Positions 1-9,158 of a stretch of DNA of 64,000 nt are shown here, one piece after another. Positions within the stretch are counted from its first letter, which is position 1. Each line of letters starts with the position of its first letter. Position numbers and translations under genes: made by a program. Source of the DNA: Nocardioides renjunii (lineage in GTDB: Bacteria > Actinomycetota > Actinomycetes > Propionibacteriales > Nocardioidaceae); assembly GCF_034661175.1 (NCBI RefSeq), contig NZ_CP141058.1, positions 2,356,001 through 2,420,000 of the forward strand. Reading direction: 5' to 3'. A model generated the notes under the pieces. That model ran no database searches and was not told the origin of the DNA. It worked only from the letters and a program-made list of their open reading frames with translations.

Positions 1-306
1 GTCCAGACTGGCGATGTCGGTGCCGGTGGACGTCGATTCCTCCTCGCCGCCACCGAAGCCACCGGCCGGTCCGCCCGGACCACCGACAGCCGCGCCGCCA
101 CCGGCCCCCGTCCCCGTGACGGTGATGGTGTTGCTTCCCAGAGACTCGATACTGTCTTCGACCGCGTCGGCGGAGCCTTGGCCAACGGCCACCAGAAGGA
201 TGACCGCAGCAACACCGATCAGGATCCCCAGCATGGTCAGCAGGGACCGGACCTTGTTGGCCAGCAACCCCACGACGGCGAACCGGAACACCTCGCGCGG
301 ATTCAC
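1..306 (-). CDS. MacB-like ABC transporter permease, partial (5' part only)
   Basis: This is the N-terminal part of an ABC permease; the gene runs off the left edge of the window. I chose the GTG at 306 because it overlaps the stop of the upstream ATPase gene in a GTGA arrangement; the frame is also open from an ATG at 369, which would give a longer overlap. The protein starts [20 protein letters not shown] and is followed by a hydrophobic segment ([20 protein letters not shown]), as in the MacB/FtsX family. A Gly/Pro-rich linker and Thr/Ser-rich stretch follow, the expected beginning of the large periplasmic domain. With the adaptor and ATPase upstream it should form a tripartite-like efflux system. 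The substrate cannot be told. Confidence 0.85.
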   Translation of the reverse strand, partial: MNPREVFRFAVVGLLANKVRSLLTMLGILIGVAAVILLVAVGQGSADAVEDSIESLGSNTITVTGTGAGGGAAVGGPGGPAGGFGGGEEESTSTGTDIASLD

Positions 307-1148
307 AGCGACGTCCCAGCGGTCGATCCCGTCGGGGCGCCGCCACAGGCGGACGCAGTAGGCGTCCATGCTTCACGCGTCGGGGGGGCTTCCTCCAGAC
401 GGACGTCCTCGATGATCTTCCCGTCACGCATCCGGATCACTCTGCTGGCGCGTTCTGCCACCTCGTCCTCGTGGGTGATGACGACGATGGTCCTTCCGGC
501 GTCATGCACGGCATCTAGGAGGTCGAGGACGTCGGCGGTGGACGTGCTGTCGAGATTGCCCGTGGGCTCGTCAGCCAGGATCAGCGCCGGTTCGCCCGCC
601 AACGCCCGGGCAACAGCGACGCGTTGCTGTTGTCCACCGGAGAGCTCGTTGGGAAGGTGCTTCGCGCGGTCCGCGACCCCGACCTGCGCCAGCGCTGCCA
701 GGGCGCGTTCGCGGCGCTCACGGGGCCGGACGCCGGCATACGCCAACGGGAGCTCCACGTTAGCCAACGCCGAGGTACGGCGGATCAGGTTGAAGGACTG
801 GAAGACGAAGCCGATCAGACGGTTACGGGCGACGGTCAGCTGGGCGTCGTCCATGGCTGACACGTCGAACCCGTTCAGCTCATACCTGCCCGACGTGGGT
901 ACGTCCAACAGGCCAAGGATGTTCATCATCGTCGACTTTCCCGAACCCGAAGCGCCCATGATGGCCACGTGCTCGCCGTGGGCGATGTCGAGGCTGACCC
1001 CGTCCAGCGCTCGGACCACTGTGGCCGGGTCGTCGCCGTAGACCTTGGCGAGGGACCGCGCCCGGATGACCGGCGCGTGCAGCTCCGCACGCACCGAGCT
1101 CACCGCTTCAGGGACACCTGTCTCGACTTCGCCGGCGGAATGGCTCAT
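303..1148 (-). CDS. MacB-like ABC transporter ATP-binding protein
   Basis: This is a 281-aa nucleotide-binding subunit of the LolD/MacB class that should energise the permease encoded just downstream. It has a Walker A (GASGSGKS, about residues 65-72), Q-loop Gln near 117, signature LSGGQQQR (169-176), Walker B LILADE (189-194) and H-loop His near 226. The start codon overlaps the stop of the adaptor gene (ATGA), and its own stop overlaps the permease GTG, so the three genes are probably translationally coupled. The C-terminal 25 or so residues, rich in Ala, Gly and Thr, are not part of the conserved ATPase fold. Confidence 0.93.
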   Translation of the reverse strand: MSHSAGEVETGVPEAVSSVRAELHAPVIRARSLAKVYGDDPATVVRALDGVSLDIAHGEHVAIMGASGSGKSTMMNILGLLDVPTSGRYELNGFDVSAMDDAQLTVARNRLIGFVFQSFNLIRRTSALANVELPLAYAGVRPRERRERALAALAQVGVADRAKHLPNELSGGQQQRVAVARALAGEPALILADEPTGNLDSTSTADVLDLLDAVHDAGRTIVVITHEDEVAERASRVIRMRDGKIIEDVRLEEAPPTREAWTPTASACGGAPTGSTAGTSL

Positions 1149-2833
1149 CCGAGACCACCGCCACCAGGCAGCTCGGGCAGCTCGCCACCGGGGAAACCTG
1201 TGAGGCCGCCACCGCCGCTGCTCGTGACCACCAGGTCACCCTCGTCGAGACCGGACAGGATCTCGGTGGTCGAGTCGCCCACGACGCCGGTCTCGACCTC
1301 GCGCTGCTTTTCCTCACCGTCGACGAGGACGGTGACGGTGGAGCTCTCCCCCGTGGTCTCGATCGCCGAGGAAGGCACCTGGAGCACATCCTCCGCCTCG
1401 GCGAGCACGACGTCCAACGTGGCCGTCTGGCCGACCTTGAGGCGCTCTGGAGGAGCGTTCAAGGTCGCGAACACCTCGTACGTCACGACATTGTCCGTGA
1501 CCACGGACGTGGGCGCGATGCTGGTCACTTCTGCGTTCGTGCCGCTCGCGACACCCGCGTTGTCGAGCGCCTCGAAGTTGACGCTCGCTCCTCGACCGAG
1601 GGACAGCTGGGACACGTCGGCCTCACTGAAGTCCGCCTGCACCTGCAACCCGTCGACGCCGGTCAGCACCACGAACCCGGACGCGTCCACGGACGTCTCC
1701 GTCGTGGTGCCGGTGGTCGTCGAGCCGGTGGTAGTCCCCCCGGAGCCGGAACCTCCGACGTACTCACCTACGCTCCCCGAGATCGAGGCGACGATGCCGG
1801 CGGCAGGAGCACGGAGAACAGTGTCGGCGACGGCTCGTTGTGCCGTCCGGAGGGTGACTTCGGCGGATGCGACCTGGGCCTGCGCTGACTCGACCTCGCC
1901 GTCCGTCGCCGGCTGCGTCTGCTGTCTGGCTGATGCGACCGTGTAGGAGTAGGAGGCTCGTGCCGACCTCAGTGACGACTCGGCCGATCCGACGGACTGC
2001 GCCTGTTGCGCGGAGCCCACCGACCGGTTCTGCTCCGCCGTCCGCAACCCGTCCTGCGCACTGTCGACCGATGCTTCGGCGGTGCTCAACGACGTCTCCG
2101 CCGAGGTGATCCTCTGCTCGTTCGCCTCGACCGCGCTCTGTGCGTTGCTGCACACGGCGGTTGCGGGTCCTGTGGTCCCATCGGGGGACGACGCGCACGC
2201 GCTCGCCTCGAGCTGCTGAGCCTCCTGCAACGCCGTCCGAGCCGAGGTGAGGGCTCCGCGGGCGTCGGCACGGTCGTCCTGTGCTCGGCTCACGTCCCGT
2301 CGCGCCACCCTGACCTGTTCGTCGTACACCCGACGATTGGTACGGGCGACCCGTCTGGAGTCTGCGAGTGCCTGTTCTGCGCTGTCCACCGACGCCCCGG
2401 CCTGGCGGACCGACGCGTTGCCGGCAGCCAGGTCCGCATCGGTCGGGCCCTGGGTCAGCTGACGCAGGCCGGCGACTGCCTGGTCGTACGTCGCCTGAGC
2501 GCTGTCGCGCTGGTCGATCGCGTCGGTGTTCTCGATCCTGGCCAGGACGTCGCCGGCCTCGACGCGTTCGCCCACCTTGACGGACACCGTTGCGAGCTTC
2601 CCTCCGGCGTCGAAGTCGACACCCACGTCGCGGGCGGCGACGACATTGCCAGTAGCGGACACCATCGACACGACGTTGCCGCGCGTCACTTCAGTCGTGG
2701 CGGGCGCCGCCGCGCTCTCCTCTTCGTCGAGGAGGAGGTAGGCGCCTCCTGCAGCGGCGATGAGAAGGAGCACCAGCAGGCCGTTGATGATCACCCGCGG
2801 GGAGCGCAGGGATGTCGAGAGTCGTTCACGCAT
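1145..2833 (-). CDS. HlyD/MacA-family periplasmic adaptor subunit
   Basis: This is a 562-aa membrane-fusion (adaptor) protein. The ATG at 2833 (MRERLSTSLRSP) is chosen because the frame upstream is open only as non-coding extension. One membrane segment lies near residues 14-33 (INGLLVLLLIAAAGGAYLLL). A lipoyl-like half-motif follows (VKVGERVEAGDVLARIENTD), then a long Ala/Gln/Ser/Arg-rich coiled coil, the second lipoyl half (VLRAPAAGIVASISGSVGEYV), a Thr/Gly linker, and beta-barrel sequence. The C-terminus is Gly/Pro-rich. It opens the operon adaptor-ATPase-permease and would link the exporter to the outside of the membrane. MacA-like function is known for the family; the substrate here is unknown. 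Confidence 0.9.
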   Translation of the reverse strand: MRERLSTSLRSPRVIINGLLVLLLIAAAGGAYLLLDEEESAAAPATTEVTRGNVVSMVSATGNVVAARDVGVDFDAGGKLATVSVKVGERVEAGDVLARIENTDAIDQRDSAQATYDQAVAGLRQLTQGPTDADLAAGNASVRQAGASVDSAEQALADSRRVARTNRRVYDEQVRVARRDVSRAQDDRADARGALTSARTALQEAQQLEASACASSPDGTTGPATAVCSNAQSAVEANEQRITSAETSLSTAEASVDSAQDGLRTAEQNRSVGSAQQAQSVGSAESSLRSARASYSYTVASARQQTQPATDGEVESAQAQVASAEVTLRTAQRAVADTVLRAPAAGIVASISGSVGEYVGGSGSGGTTTGSTTTGTTTETSVDASGFVVLTGVDGLQVQADFSEADVSQLSLGRGASVNFEALDNAGVASGTNAEVTSIAPTSVVTDNVVTYEVFATLNAPPERLKVGQTATLDVVLAEAEDVLQVPSSAIETTGESSTVTVLVDGEEKQREVETGVVGDSTTEILSGLDEGDLVVTSSGGGGLTGFPGGELPELPGGGGLG

Positions 2834-3077
2834 GCCGAGCAGCGTGCGCGTCGAACCTGACAACTGCCTGGGAGCCGGCTGGAAGGGACGTGCCAATGCG
2901 TGATTCGGCCCAGTGCGTGGTCTCCCAGGCAACTGCCAGCGTGAAGTCAGGAGGCTTCCAGTACTGGGTGTTTCTCTGGTCGAGCCATCCGGTGTGGCGC
3001 TCGTGTTCGCTCTCGCGGTGGCCGAGCGCGCACCGGATGGACCACTCGACTGCCACGACGTCATCCACGGAGGACCA

Positions 3078-3575
3078 ATGTCCCATCGCAACCGAGCTCG
3101 CGCCCTGTCTCGCGCGAGTGCACTTCTTCTCATGGTCGTCCTCTTCGCAGCCGGGTGCGGGTCCGACAGCGCGAGCACCACCGAGTCAGGCGACGCCAGC
3201 TCGTCCGCGAGCTCGCCGGCGGCGTCCGGCGAGACTCCGGAGATCTCCGAGGAGTTCACCGCATGCCTCGAGGAGCAGGGGGTCGAGCTGCCCTCCGAGC
3301 AGCCGACTGAGGCACCGTCCGAGGGCACGATGCCCAGTCTCAACCCCGAGATGCAGGAGGCGATGCGAGCGTGCGCCAGCCTGGCGCCCTCAGGCGGTCC
3401 GGGCGGCGCAGGCGCACCGGAGGTCGACCAGTCCGCCCTGGACGCGTTCGCCGATTGCATGGACGAGAACGGCGTGGAGGTCGAGGCGACGCTCGAGGCC
3501 GTCACCGAGCTGGACCAGTCCGAGCAGAAGGTGCGCAAGGCACTCGAGACGTGCTCCGCGTTGATCCAGCCGTAG
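3078..3575 (+). CDS. Putative lipoprotein with duplicated two-cysteine motif
   Basis: This is a 165-aa predicted lipoprotein. The ATG at 3078 has a good ribosome binding site (GGAGG, 5 nt away) and opens a signal peptide with lipobox LFAAGC; Ser/Ala-rich linker follows. The mature part contains two related blocks: FTACLEEQGVEL ... AMRACASL and FADCMDENGVEV ... ALETCSAL, so four cysteines in two equivalent pairs. This looks like an internal duplication. It is transcribed away from the MacAB-like operon and shares its 5' region with it. Small exported proteins with a C-(M/L)-x-(E/N)-x-G-V motif are common beside such exporters in actinobacteria as I recall; function is not known. A stem-loop terminator lies 89 nt after the stop. 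Confidence 0.8.
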   Translation: MSHRNRARALSRASALLLMVVLFAAGCGSDSASTTESGDASSSASSPAASGETPEISEEFTACLEEQGVELPSEQPTEAPSEGTMPSLNPEMQEAMRACASLAPSGGPGGAGAPEVDQSALDAFADCMDENGVEVEATLEAVTELDQSEQKVRKALETCSALIQP

Positions 3576-4322
3576 AAGTCGACGGTGGCGGACAAGCACC
3601 ACCCACGTGGCGCCCTCGCGGTCGCGTGAGCGGCCGCACTGGCCGGATCCACGGCGCAGACAGGGCCCCGGCGCGACCGCCGGGGCCATCGGGACGAGGC
3701 CTCGAGCCTCGAGGACCAGTCGAGCTTGATCGCTCGCTTGATCGTGCCCTTGAGTCAAAGGCGGCCGGTCGCCATGCCCGGCCTGGGCGTGCAGCCGGCC
3801 CATCACGAGTTCGGCGGCGCCCTGATAAGCGACGTCTTTGGTGTCGCGGCCAATGGGCCTCACTCGGATGAGCAGAGACGACCGACGTGGCACCACGGGG
3901 GCTTTGCGGTTCTGCTGGCGACTCGCTCGTCGCGAGCTGGCCGTGTAGACGAGCGCCTGCAAGCGGGAGTCGGGTTCCGCGATCTGCGGGGTGTCGTCGA
4001 GCTTCCGTCCATGTCGGACATGCGGCCGGTGGCGTTCATGCACTTCTCCGGCGGGTCCCACAGGGAGTGTTCGACGGCTCGTTCGCCGTCGGTGGTGTGG
4101 TGGACGTTGGCCGGCAGCTCCGGTAGCTCCGGTAACTGGTGGCCCCGCGTGCCAAGGGGCTGGGCGCGTTGTCGGCGGGCAGTGGGACCGGGGCTGGCGC
4201 CCGGGGTGCGAGCGCCGCAGCCCGCTGCGCGTTTCCATGGGAAACCGGGCGCCGGTCGAGAACGGACACGTGGTCCGCTTCGTCCAACGCCCGGTCCTAT
4301 GGTCCGTGTGGCGCCGAGCGGC
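3576..4322. other. Gene-free stretch between lipoprotein and ABC-2 permease genes
   Basis: This 747-nt stretch holds the 3664-3687 stem-loop, and I see no gene in it. Open frames exist on both strands (for example about 180 codons on the minus strand, 3860-4399) but none has a convincing ribosome binding site, a start consistent with neighbours, or a domain I recognise. It may be remnant DNA. Confidence 0.5.
3664..3687 (+). terminator. Stem-loop terminator after the lipoprotein gene
   Basis: There is a perfect 10-bp inverted repeat GGCCCCGGCG / CGCCGGGGCC with a 4-nt loop (CGAC). It has no clear U-tract, as is usual for actinobacterial terminators. It lies 89 nt downstream of the lipoprotein stop. 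Confidence 0.6.
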
Positions 4323-5183
4323 TCAGACGTCGCGTCGCACGGTTGACAAGGTGGCTCCACCCAGGATGACGACCACCCAGGCGGCCAGGACGAGCGCACC
4401 GGTGACCGGCCCCAGGACCTGGTCGGTCGAGGCCTGGACGGCGGTGAAGCCGGCAGCGGCGTTGGTGGGCAGTAGCTGCAGGACGCCGTCCCAGCTCTCG
4501 GGGAGCAGCGCGCCGGCGAGGGCCGGCACGATCAGGACACCGGCGGCGAGGGTGCCGATGCTGGCGGCGACACTCCGCATCAAGAGCCCGAGTCCCAGGC
4601 CGATGAGGGCGACGGCGGTGAGGTAGAGGGCCATGCCGACCAGGGAGCGGAGCACCCCGTCATCGCCCAGGCCGACGGTGGCCGCGTCGTTCGCGGCGAG
4701 TACGCCCATCCCGAGGCCGAAGGCACCGATGGTGCCGATGGCAGCAGCGGGCAGTACGAGCATGGAGAGCACGCCCGCCTTGGCCACGACGACCGGCCAT
4801 CGGCGCGGGGTGGCCGCCATGGTGGCGGTGATCATCCTCGACGCGTGCTCACGGGCGCCGGCCAAGGCGCCGAGGACGCCGACCAGGAGGGTGGCGAAGG
4901 TGGCGCCGGTGAGGACGGTCGACAGCGGGTCGTCGCCGCCGAATTGCGGGCCGCCGTTGTCGGGGGTGCTCACGGAGCCGCTGGACACGGCGGCGGCGAT
5001 GGCACCAAAGCCCGCGAGGACGACGACGATCGCGAGCAGGAAGATCCATGTGCCGCGCAGGCTGCGAAGCTTGATCCACTCCGAGCGCATGACGCGGCCC
5101 AGGGTGACGGGCTTCGCGATGGCAGGCCGGGGCGGCGAGGCGGGGGACCCGCTCGGGGTGGGGTGTGCGGTCGTGGTGCTCAT
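4323..5183 (-). CDS. ABC-2 type transporter permease
   Basis: This is a 286-aa integral membrane protein with about six hydrophobic segments, starting with one after the sequence SEWIKLRSLRGTW, which is typical of ABC-2 permeases in actinobacteria. The loop containing STVLTGATFATLLVGVLGALAGARE matches the same family. Its ATG shares a base with the stop of the ATPase gene (TGATG), so the two are coupled. Together they would make a bacitracin/peptide-type exporter controlled by the two-component system encoded upstream. The substrate is not evident. Confidence 0.88.
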   Translation of the reverse strand: MSTTTAHPTPSGSPASPPRPAIAKPVTLGRVMRSEWIKLRSLRGTWIFLLAIVVVLAGFGAIAAAVSSGSVSTPDNGGPQFGGDDPLSTVLTGATFATLLVGVLGALAGAREHASRMITATMAATPRRWPVVVAKAGVLSMLVLPAAAIGTIGAFGLGMGVLAANDAATVGLGDDGVLRSLVGMALYLTAVALIGLGLGLLMRSVAASIGTLAAGVLIVPALAGALLPESWDGVLQLLPTNAAAGFTAVQASTDQVLGPVTGALVLAAWVVVILGGATLSTVRRDV

Positions 5184-6133
5184 CAGGCTGCCTCTCCGGG
5201 CTGGTCGGTGGACTGGTGGCTGGTCTGCTGGGTCGTGCCGGCGTACTCGACCGCGTCGCGGGTGAGCGCGAGATAGGCAGTCTCCAAGGACGCCGCGGAG
5301 CTCGAGAGCTCGTGCAGGGTGACGCCGTGGCGGCTGGCGACCTCGCCGATGGCCGCGGCGTCGAGTCCGCGGACCTCGAAGCGACTGGCCTCGCGCGAGG
5401 TGAGGGTGACGCCCTCGCCCGCGAGCAGTCCGGCGAGCCGGGAGGCCTCGGGCGAGGCGACCACGACGGCGCCGGTGGACGATCTGTCGATGAAGTCCTG
5501 CAGGGGGGTGTCGGCCAGGATGCGGCCGCGGCCGATGATCACCAGATGGTCAGCGACCAGCTGCATCTCGCTCATGAGGTGAGAGGACAACAGCACGGTG
5601 CGGCCCTCGGCGGCGAGCTCGGTGAGCAGGGAGCGGATCCACTGGATCCCGTCGAGGTCGAGGCCGTTCACGGGCTCGTCGAGGATCAGCACGCCGGGGT
5701 CGGCCAGCAGTGCCGAAGCGATGCCGAGCCGCTGTCCCATGCCGAGCGAGAACGACCCGGCCGCCCTGCTGGCCACCTCCGAGAGACCGACCGACTCGAG
5801 CACGTGGTCGACGCGCCGGGCGCCGATGCCCACTGTGGCTCCGAGGGCCAGCAGGTGGTTGCGTGCGCTGCGGTTGCGGTCGACGGCCTTGGCGTCGAGC
5901 AGCGCGCCCAGCTCGCCCATGGGCGCGGCCGCCTCGGCATAGGGGTGGCCGTTGACAAGGGCGGTGCCGGCCGTCGGCCGGTCCAGGCCCAGGATCATCC
6001 GCATCGTGGTCGACTTCCCGGCGCCGTTCGGGCCGAGGAAGCCGGTGACGACACCGGGGCGGACGGTGAACGTGACGGCGTCGACAGCCAGCGTCTCGCC
6101 ATAGGTCTTGGTGAGCTGGTTCAGCTCGATCAT
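5183..6133 (-). CDS. ABC transporter ATP-binding protein (BcrA-like)
   Basis: This is a 316-aa ATPase with Walker A GPNGAGKS (about 34-41), signature-like FSLGMGQRLG, Walker B VLILDEP followed by the family-typical VNGLDLDGIQW, and H-loop LLSSHLM. The C-terminal 100 residues form the accessory domain common in BcrA/antibiotic-export ATPases. It precedes the permease gene with a one-base overlap. The start lies about 147 nt downstream of the response regulator stop on the same strand, so a shared transcript is plausible but a separate promoter cannot be excluded. Confidence 0.92.
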   Translation of the reverse strand: MIELNQLTKTYGETLAVDAVTFTVRPGVVTGFLGPNGAGKSTTMRMILGLDRPTAGTALVNGHPYAEAAAPMGELGALLDAKAVDRNRSARNHLLALGATVGIGARRVDHVLESVGLSEVASRAAGSFSLGMGQRLGIASALLADPGVLILDEPVNGLDLDGIQWIRSLLTELAAEGRTVLLSSHLMSEMQLVADHLVIIGRGRILADTPLQDFIDRSSTGAVVVASPEASRLAGLLAGEGVTLTSREASRFEVRGLDAAAIGEVASRHGVTLHELSSSAASLETAYLALTRDAVEYAGTTQQTSHQSTDQPGEAA

Positions 6134-6280
6134 GGTGTGCTCCTCCGGGTGGTGGGGTATGACTCCACGCTCCCGTGGCAGGGTCGTGCTCGTCGTCGTC
6201 CGGGTGCAGGCTTCTCGGCGTACTGCACCTGCGGTAGGCCGATGCCTGCTGCCGCTCCGGCGACTTGAGGGCCTGGCCGG

Positions 6281-6955
6281 TCAGTCGCCGGCGCGGACCA
6301 GGCCGGACTGGTAGGCGTGCACGACCAGCTGGGCCCGGTCACGGGCGCCGAGCTTGGCCATCGCCCGGTTGACGTGGGTCTTGGCTGTGAACGGGGAGAC
6401 GAACAGGCGTCCCGCGATGTCGTCGTTGCTGAGCCCGCGCGCCACCAGGGCGACGACCTCCCGCTCGCGCTCGGTGAGCACGTCGAGGGAGGTGTCGACC
6501 GTGTCGCCGTCGCGCGGCTGGGAGAGGAAGCGGCCGATCAGGGCGCTGGTGGCGCGCGGCGAAAGGAGCGACTCCCCCGCGGCGACCACGCGGATCGCCG
6601 CCACCAGGTCTTCCGGCTCGACGCCCTTGCCGAGGAAGCCGCTCGCCCCCGCACGCAGGGCGGCGACCACGTACTCGTCGGCCTCGAAGGTAGTGAGGAC
6701 CAGCACCTTGACGTCGGCCAGGTCGGGGTCGCCGGTGATCAGCTCAGTGGCCGAGAGACCGTCCGTGCCGGGCATCCGGATGTCCATGAGGACGACGTCG
6801 GGGCGCGCGGCACGAGCCTGGCGGACGGCGTCCGCTCCGTCGACGGCCTCACCGACGACCTCGAGATCGGGCGCGCTGGCGACCAACCCGACGAAGCCGG
6901 CGCGGATCAGCCGCTGGTCGTCGGCGACCAGGACGCGCGTCGTCGCCTCGCTCAC
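6281..6955 (-). CDS. LuxR/NarL-family response regulator
   Basis: This is a 224-aa response regulator. The GTG at 6955 (VSEATTRVLVADDQ) overlaps the kinase stop as GTGA. The receiver domain has the acidic pair ADD (11-13), phospho-acceptor Asp near 58 (VLMDIRMPG), Thr in VLVLTTFE and Lys in GFLGKGV. The C-terminal HTH (LTEREREVVALVARGLSNDD and after) is NarL type. It should be phosphorylated by the kinase encoded upstream and probably controls the ABC-2 exporter genes downstream; this last point is inferred from position only. Confidence 0.95.
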   Translation of the reverse strand: MSEATTRVLVADDQRLIRAGFVGLVASAPDLEVVGEAVDGADAVRQARAARPDVVLMDIRMPGTDGLSATELITGDPDLADVKVLVLTTFEADEYVVAALRAGASGFLGKGVEPEDLVAAIRVVAAGESLLSPRATSALIGRFLSQPRDGDTVDTSLDVLTEREREVVALVARGLSNDDIAGRLFVSPFTAKTHVNRAMAKLGARDRAQLVVHAYQSGLVRAGD

Positions 6956-8136
6956 GCGGTCACCCCCGCGAGCAGCCGCGCCCGGACGACCCACTCGTCG
7001 CCCTCGCGGCCTGCCGTCAAGGTGCCGCCGACCGCCGCTACGCGCTCGCGCATCCCGATCAGCCCGTGCCGGGCCCCCTGGCTCTCGGTGGACGGCCGCT
7101 GCACCGGGTTGCGGACCTCGAGGTGGCAGCCTCCGGCGTCCCACTTGAGCATCAGCCGGGCCTTCCCGCTGCCGTGCCGCAGGGCGTTGGTGAGGCCCTC
7201 CTGGACGACGCGGTACGCCGTGAGGTCGGTGGCCGGTGGCAGCTCCAGCGGGGTGCCCGTGGTCTCCCAGGTCACTAACAGCCCCGAGCGGCGGGCCCGC
7301 TCGACCAGACCGCCGACGTCCCCGAGGCGCGGGGCGGGGGCGGTCTCCAGCTCGTCCTCCGTGGAGCGGAGCAGGCCGAGCAGGCCGGGGACCTCGTCGA
7401 GGATGGTCTGGCTGGCCTCGCGCACGTGGCCCATCGCCTCGGCCGCGGCGTCGGGGTCGGCTCGCAGCAGGTGTCGCGCGAGCCCTGCCTGCACGTTGAC
7501 CACCGCCACGTGGTGGGCCACCACGTCGTGAAGCTCGCGGGCGATCCGCAGCCTCTCCTCGGCGACGCGGCGCTGCGCCTCCTCCTCACGCGTCGCCTCG
7601 GCCTGACGGGCCCGCTCGTGCGCGGCGGCGACCATCGCACGCTGGTTGCGCACCGCGATGCCCGACATGGTCGCCAGTCCGCTCCACGGCGTCATGCCGT
7701 AGGCCAGAGCATCGATCACGTTGACCGAGCCCAGTCCCAGCAGCGCGACCCCTGGGGCCAACGCGGACACGACCCCGGCTGCGGCGGCCCTCCCAGTCGG
7801 GCTGGTGACCGCGACGGTGTAGAGCGCCACGCACGCGGGCAGGAAGGCAGGGGTGGTGCCGCCGGCATCCACGACGGCCACGAGTCCGACTGCCGTGGTG
7901 AGCAGCCACACCGGCCACGGAGCCTGTCGTCGCAGGACGAGCAACAGGCTACCGGCCGTGAGGCTGATGAGGGCCACCGTGGTGAGCTCGAGGTCGACGT
8001 CGGCGGCGTCGGGGCGCGCGGCGTACGGGATCAGAGCGGTGACGTTGACCAGCAGCGCGAATGCGGCGTCCGACGTCGTCGGGTGCCGCCGAAGCCAATC
8101 GCGGTAGCCGGCCACCTGGGACGCGCCGCGACTCAT
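6952..8136 (-). CDS. Two-component sensor histidine kinase (HisKA_3 type)
   Basis: This is a 394-aa membrane kinase. The first 150 residues hold several hydrophobic segments, followed by a coiled coil (HERARQAEATREEEAQRRVA) and the HisKA_3 motif RELHDVVAHHVAVV with His near 203. The ATPase part shows VVQEGLTNALRHG (N-box) and a G-box GLIGMRERVAAVGG. DesK/NarX-type kinases of this form pair with NarL-type regulators, as here, where the genes overlap by GTGA. The signal is unknown; the few extracellular residues suggest intramembrane sensing, typical for kinases next to peptide exporters. Confidence 0.94.
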   Translation of the reverse strand: MSRGASQVAGYRDWLRRHPTTSDAAFALLVNVTALIPYAARPDAADVDLELTTVALISLTAGSLLLVLRRQAPWPVWLLTTAVGLVAVVDAGGTTPAFLPACVALYTVAVTSPTGRAAAAGVVSALAPGVALLGLGSVNVIDALAYGMTPWSGLATMSGIAVRNQRAMVAAAHERARQAEATREEEAQRRVAEERLRIARELHDVVAHHVAVVNVQAGLARHLLRADPDAAAEAMGHVREASQTILDEVPGLLGLLRSTEDELETAPAPRLGDVGGLVERARRSGLLVTWETTGTPLELPPATDLTAYRVVQEGLTNALRHGSGKARLMLKWDAGGCHLEVRNPVQRPSTESQGARHGLIGMRERVAAVGGTLTAGREGDEWVVRARLLAGVTA

Positions 8137-8525
8137 GCCGCGACTCTAGGCGGACGGTGCCGATGCGGCATACAGCAGGCGCAGTACGCGCGGTCGGCCT
8201 CCCCGGCGGTGGGGGTCAGGAGGGGGAGGTCGGTCCTGGACCGGCCGTCACGACAGACGAGTCGAACGGCGGGTGCCCCTGACCCCTCCCCCGCACACAG
8301 TTCGCGGGGCGATGCTCTCCCCACTGCCCCCGGCGTGGCTGTGCCACGCTCCCAGCGACGTCCGGCTGCGGGACCCGGCGACGGACCGGAGCTCGCCTGC
8401 CAGCCCAGGATCGACCTCATCGAGGACGACGACGCAGCCATCGCGGTCGTCTCCGTGATCCCTCCGGGCGGCAGGGGTCCCGGACCACCCGGCCGCTCAG
8501 CGACCACATCGGTTGCAGGGCGGCT
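8137..8525. other. Gene-free stretch upstream of the histidine kinase
   Basis: This 389-nt stretch must hold the promoter of the kinase operon. A minus-strand open frame at 8133-8507 has no recognisable domain and reads as composition-driven. I see no RNA gene or strong stem-loop. Confidence 0.4.
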
Positions 8526-9158
8526 TCACTTCGCAGTGGCGAAGAACGGCGCCTGCCGGACGTAGGACCCCTGATCGATGACGTCGGCCACGAAGGCTGC
8601 GAGATCGGCTCGGACCACCTGGGTCGACCGCGTGGAGCGGTGTGCGAAGTGCTCCAGCCTCCCTGTCGCCGCCCCGTCGACCAGGCGCGGCGTGCGGACG
8701 AGCGTCCAGTCCAGGTTGCTGGCGGCGTAGACCTCGTACTCGGCCGGCTTGTCCTTGATGACGTCGCCAGCGAAGGTCTGGATCGCCTTCGAGATCATCC
8801 GGGCGGACAACGACTTCTGGTCACCCGGCACGTCGATGCCCGCACCGCTGACGCCGACGAAGCGACGTACTCCGGCGCGCTGCATGGCCCCGACGAGCGC
8901 CGTGGCGGTGTCGGTGTGGAGCGATGCTTCCTTGACGGTCGGCCCCAACGCCGACACGACGGCGTCGGCTCCGGTGACCAGACGGTCGAGGTCGGCCGCG
9001 CTGCGGCTGTCACCACGCACGACGTCGACGCGTTGCGCCACGTCGCCCAGCCGCACCGGGTCCCGGACGAGCGCGACCACGGTGTGGCCTCGCCGGAGCA
9101 GCTCTTCGACCAGAGGGCGGCCGGTGCGGCCGGTGGCACCCAGGACGACGATCCGCAT
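8526..9158 (-). CDS. NAD(P)-binding protein (NmrA/SDR-like, atypical)
   Basis: This is a 210-aa Rossmann-fold protein. I chose the ATG at 9158 because AAGGAG lies 6 nt upstream; the frame is open to an ATG at 9176. The N-terminus MRIVVLGATGRTGRPLVEEL carries the GxTGxxG dinucleotide motif. The pattern VVSALGPT..., RFVGVSGAG and DWTLVRTPRLVDG matches NAD(P)H-binding proteins of the YwnB/BLVRB-like group. These are flavin reductase-like or redox-sensing proteins of mostly unknown substrate. It stands alone, with an accessory region on one side and the kinase on the other. Confidence 0.85.
   Translation of the reverse strand: MRIVVLGATGRTGRPLVEELLRRGHTVVALVRDPVRLGDVAQRVDVVRGDSRSAADLDRLVTGADAVVSALGPTVKEASLHTDTATALVGAMQRAGVRRFVGVSGAGIDVPGDQKSLSARMISKAIQTFAGDVIKDKPAEYEVYAASNLDWTLVRTPRLVDGAATGRLEHFAHRSTRSTQVVRADLAAFVADVIDQGSYVRQAPFFATAK

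Noticed and set aside
3860..4399. Minus-strand 179-codon open frame, considered as a gene or part of a group II intron
   Set aside because: It has no start signal, no recognisable domain, and I could not find an intron domain V or boundary.
8133..8507. Minus-strand 124-codon open frame upstream of the kinase
   Set aside because: Composition-driven; no domain or ribosome binding site, and it overlaps the kinase start.
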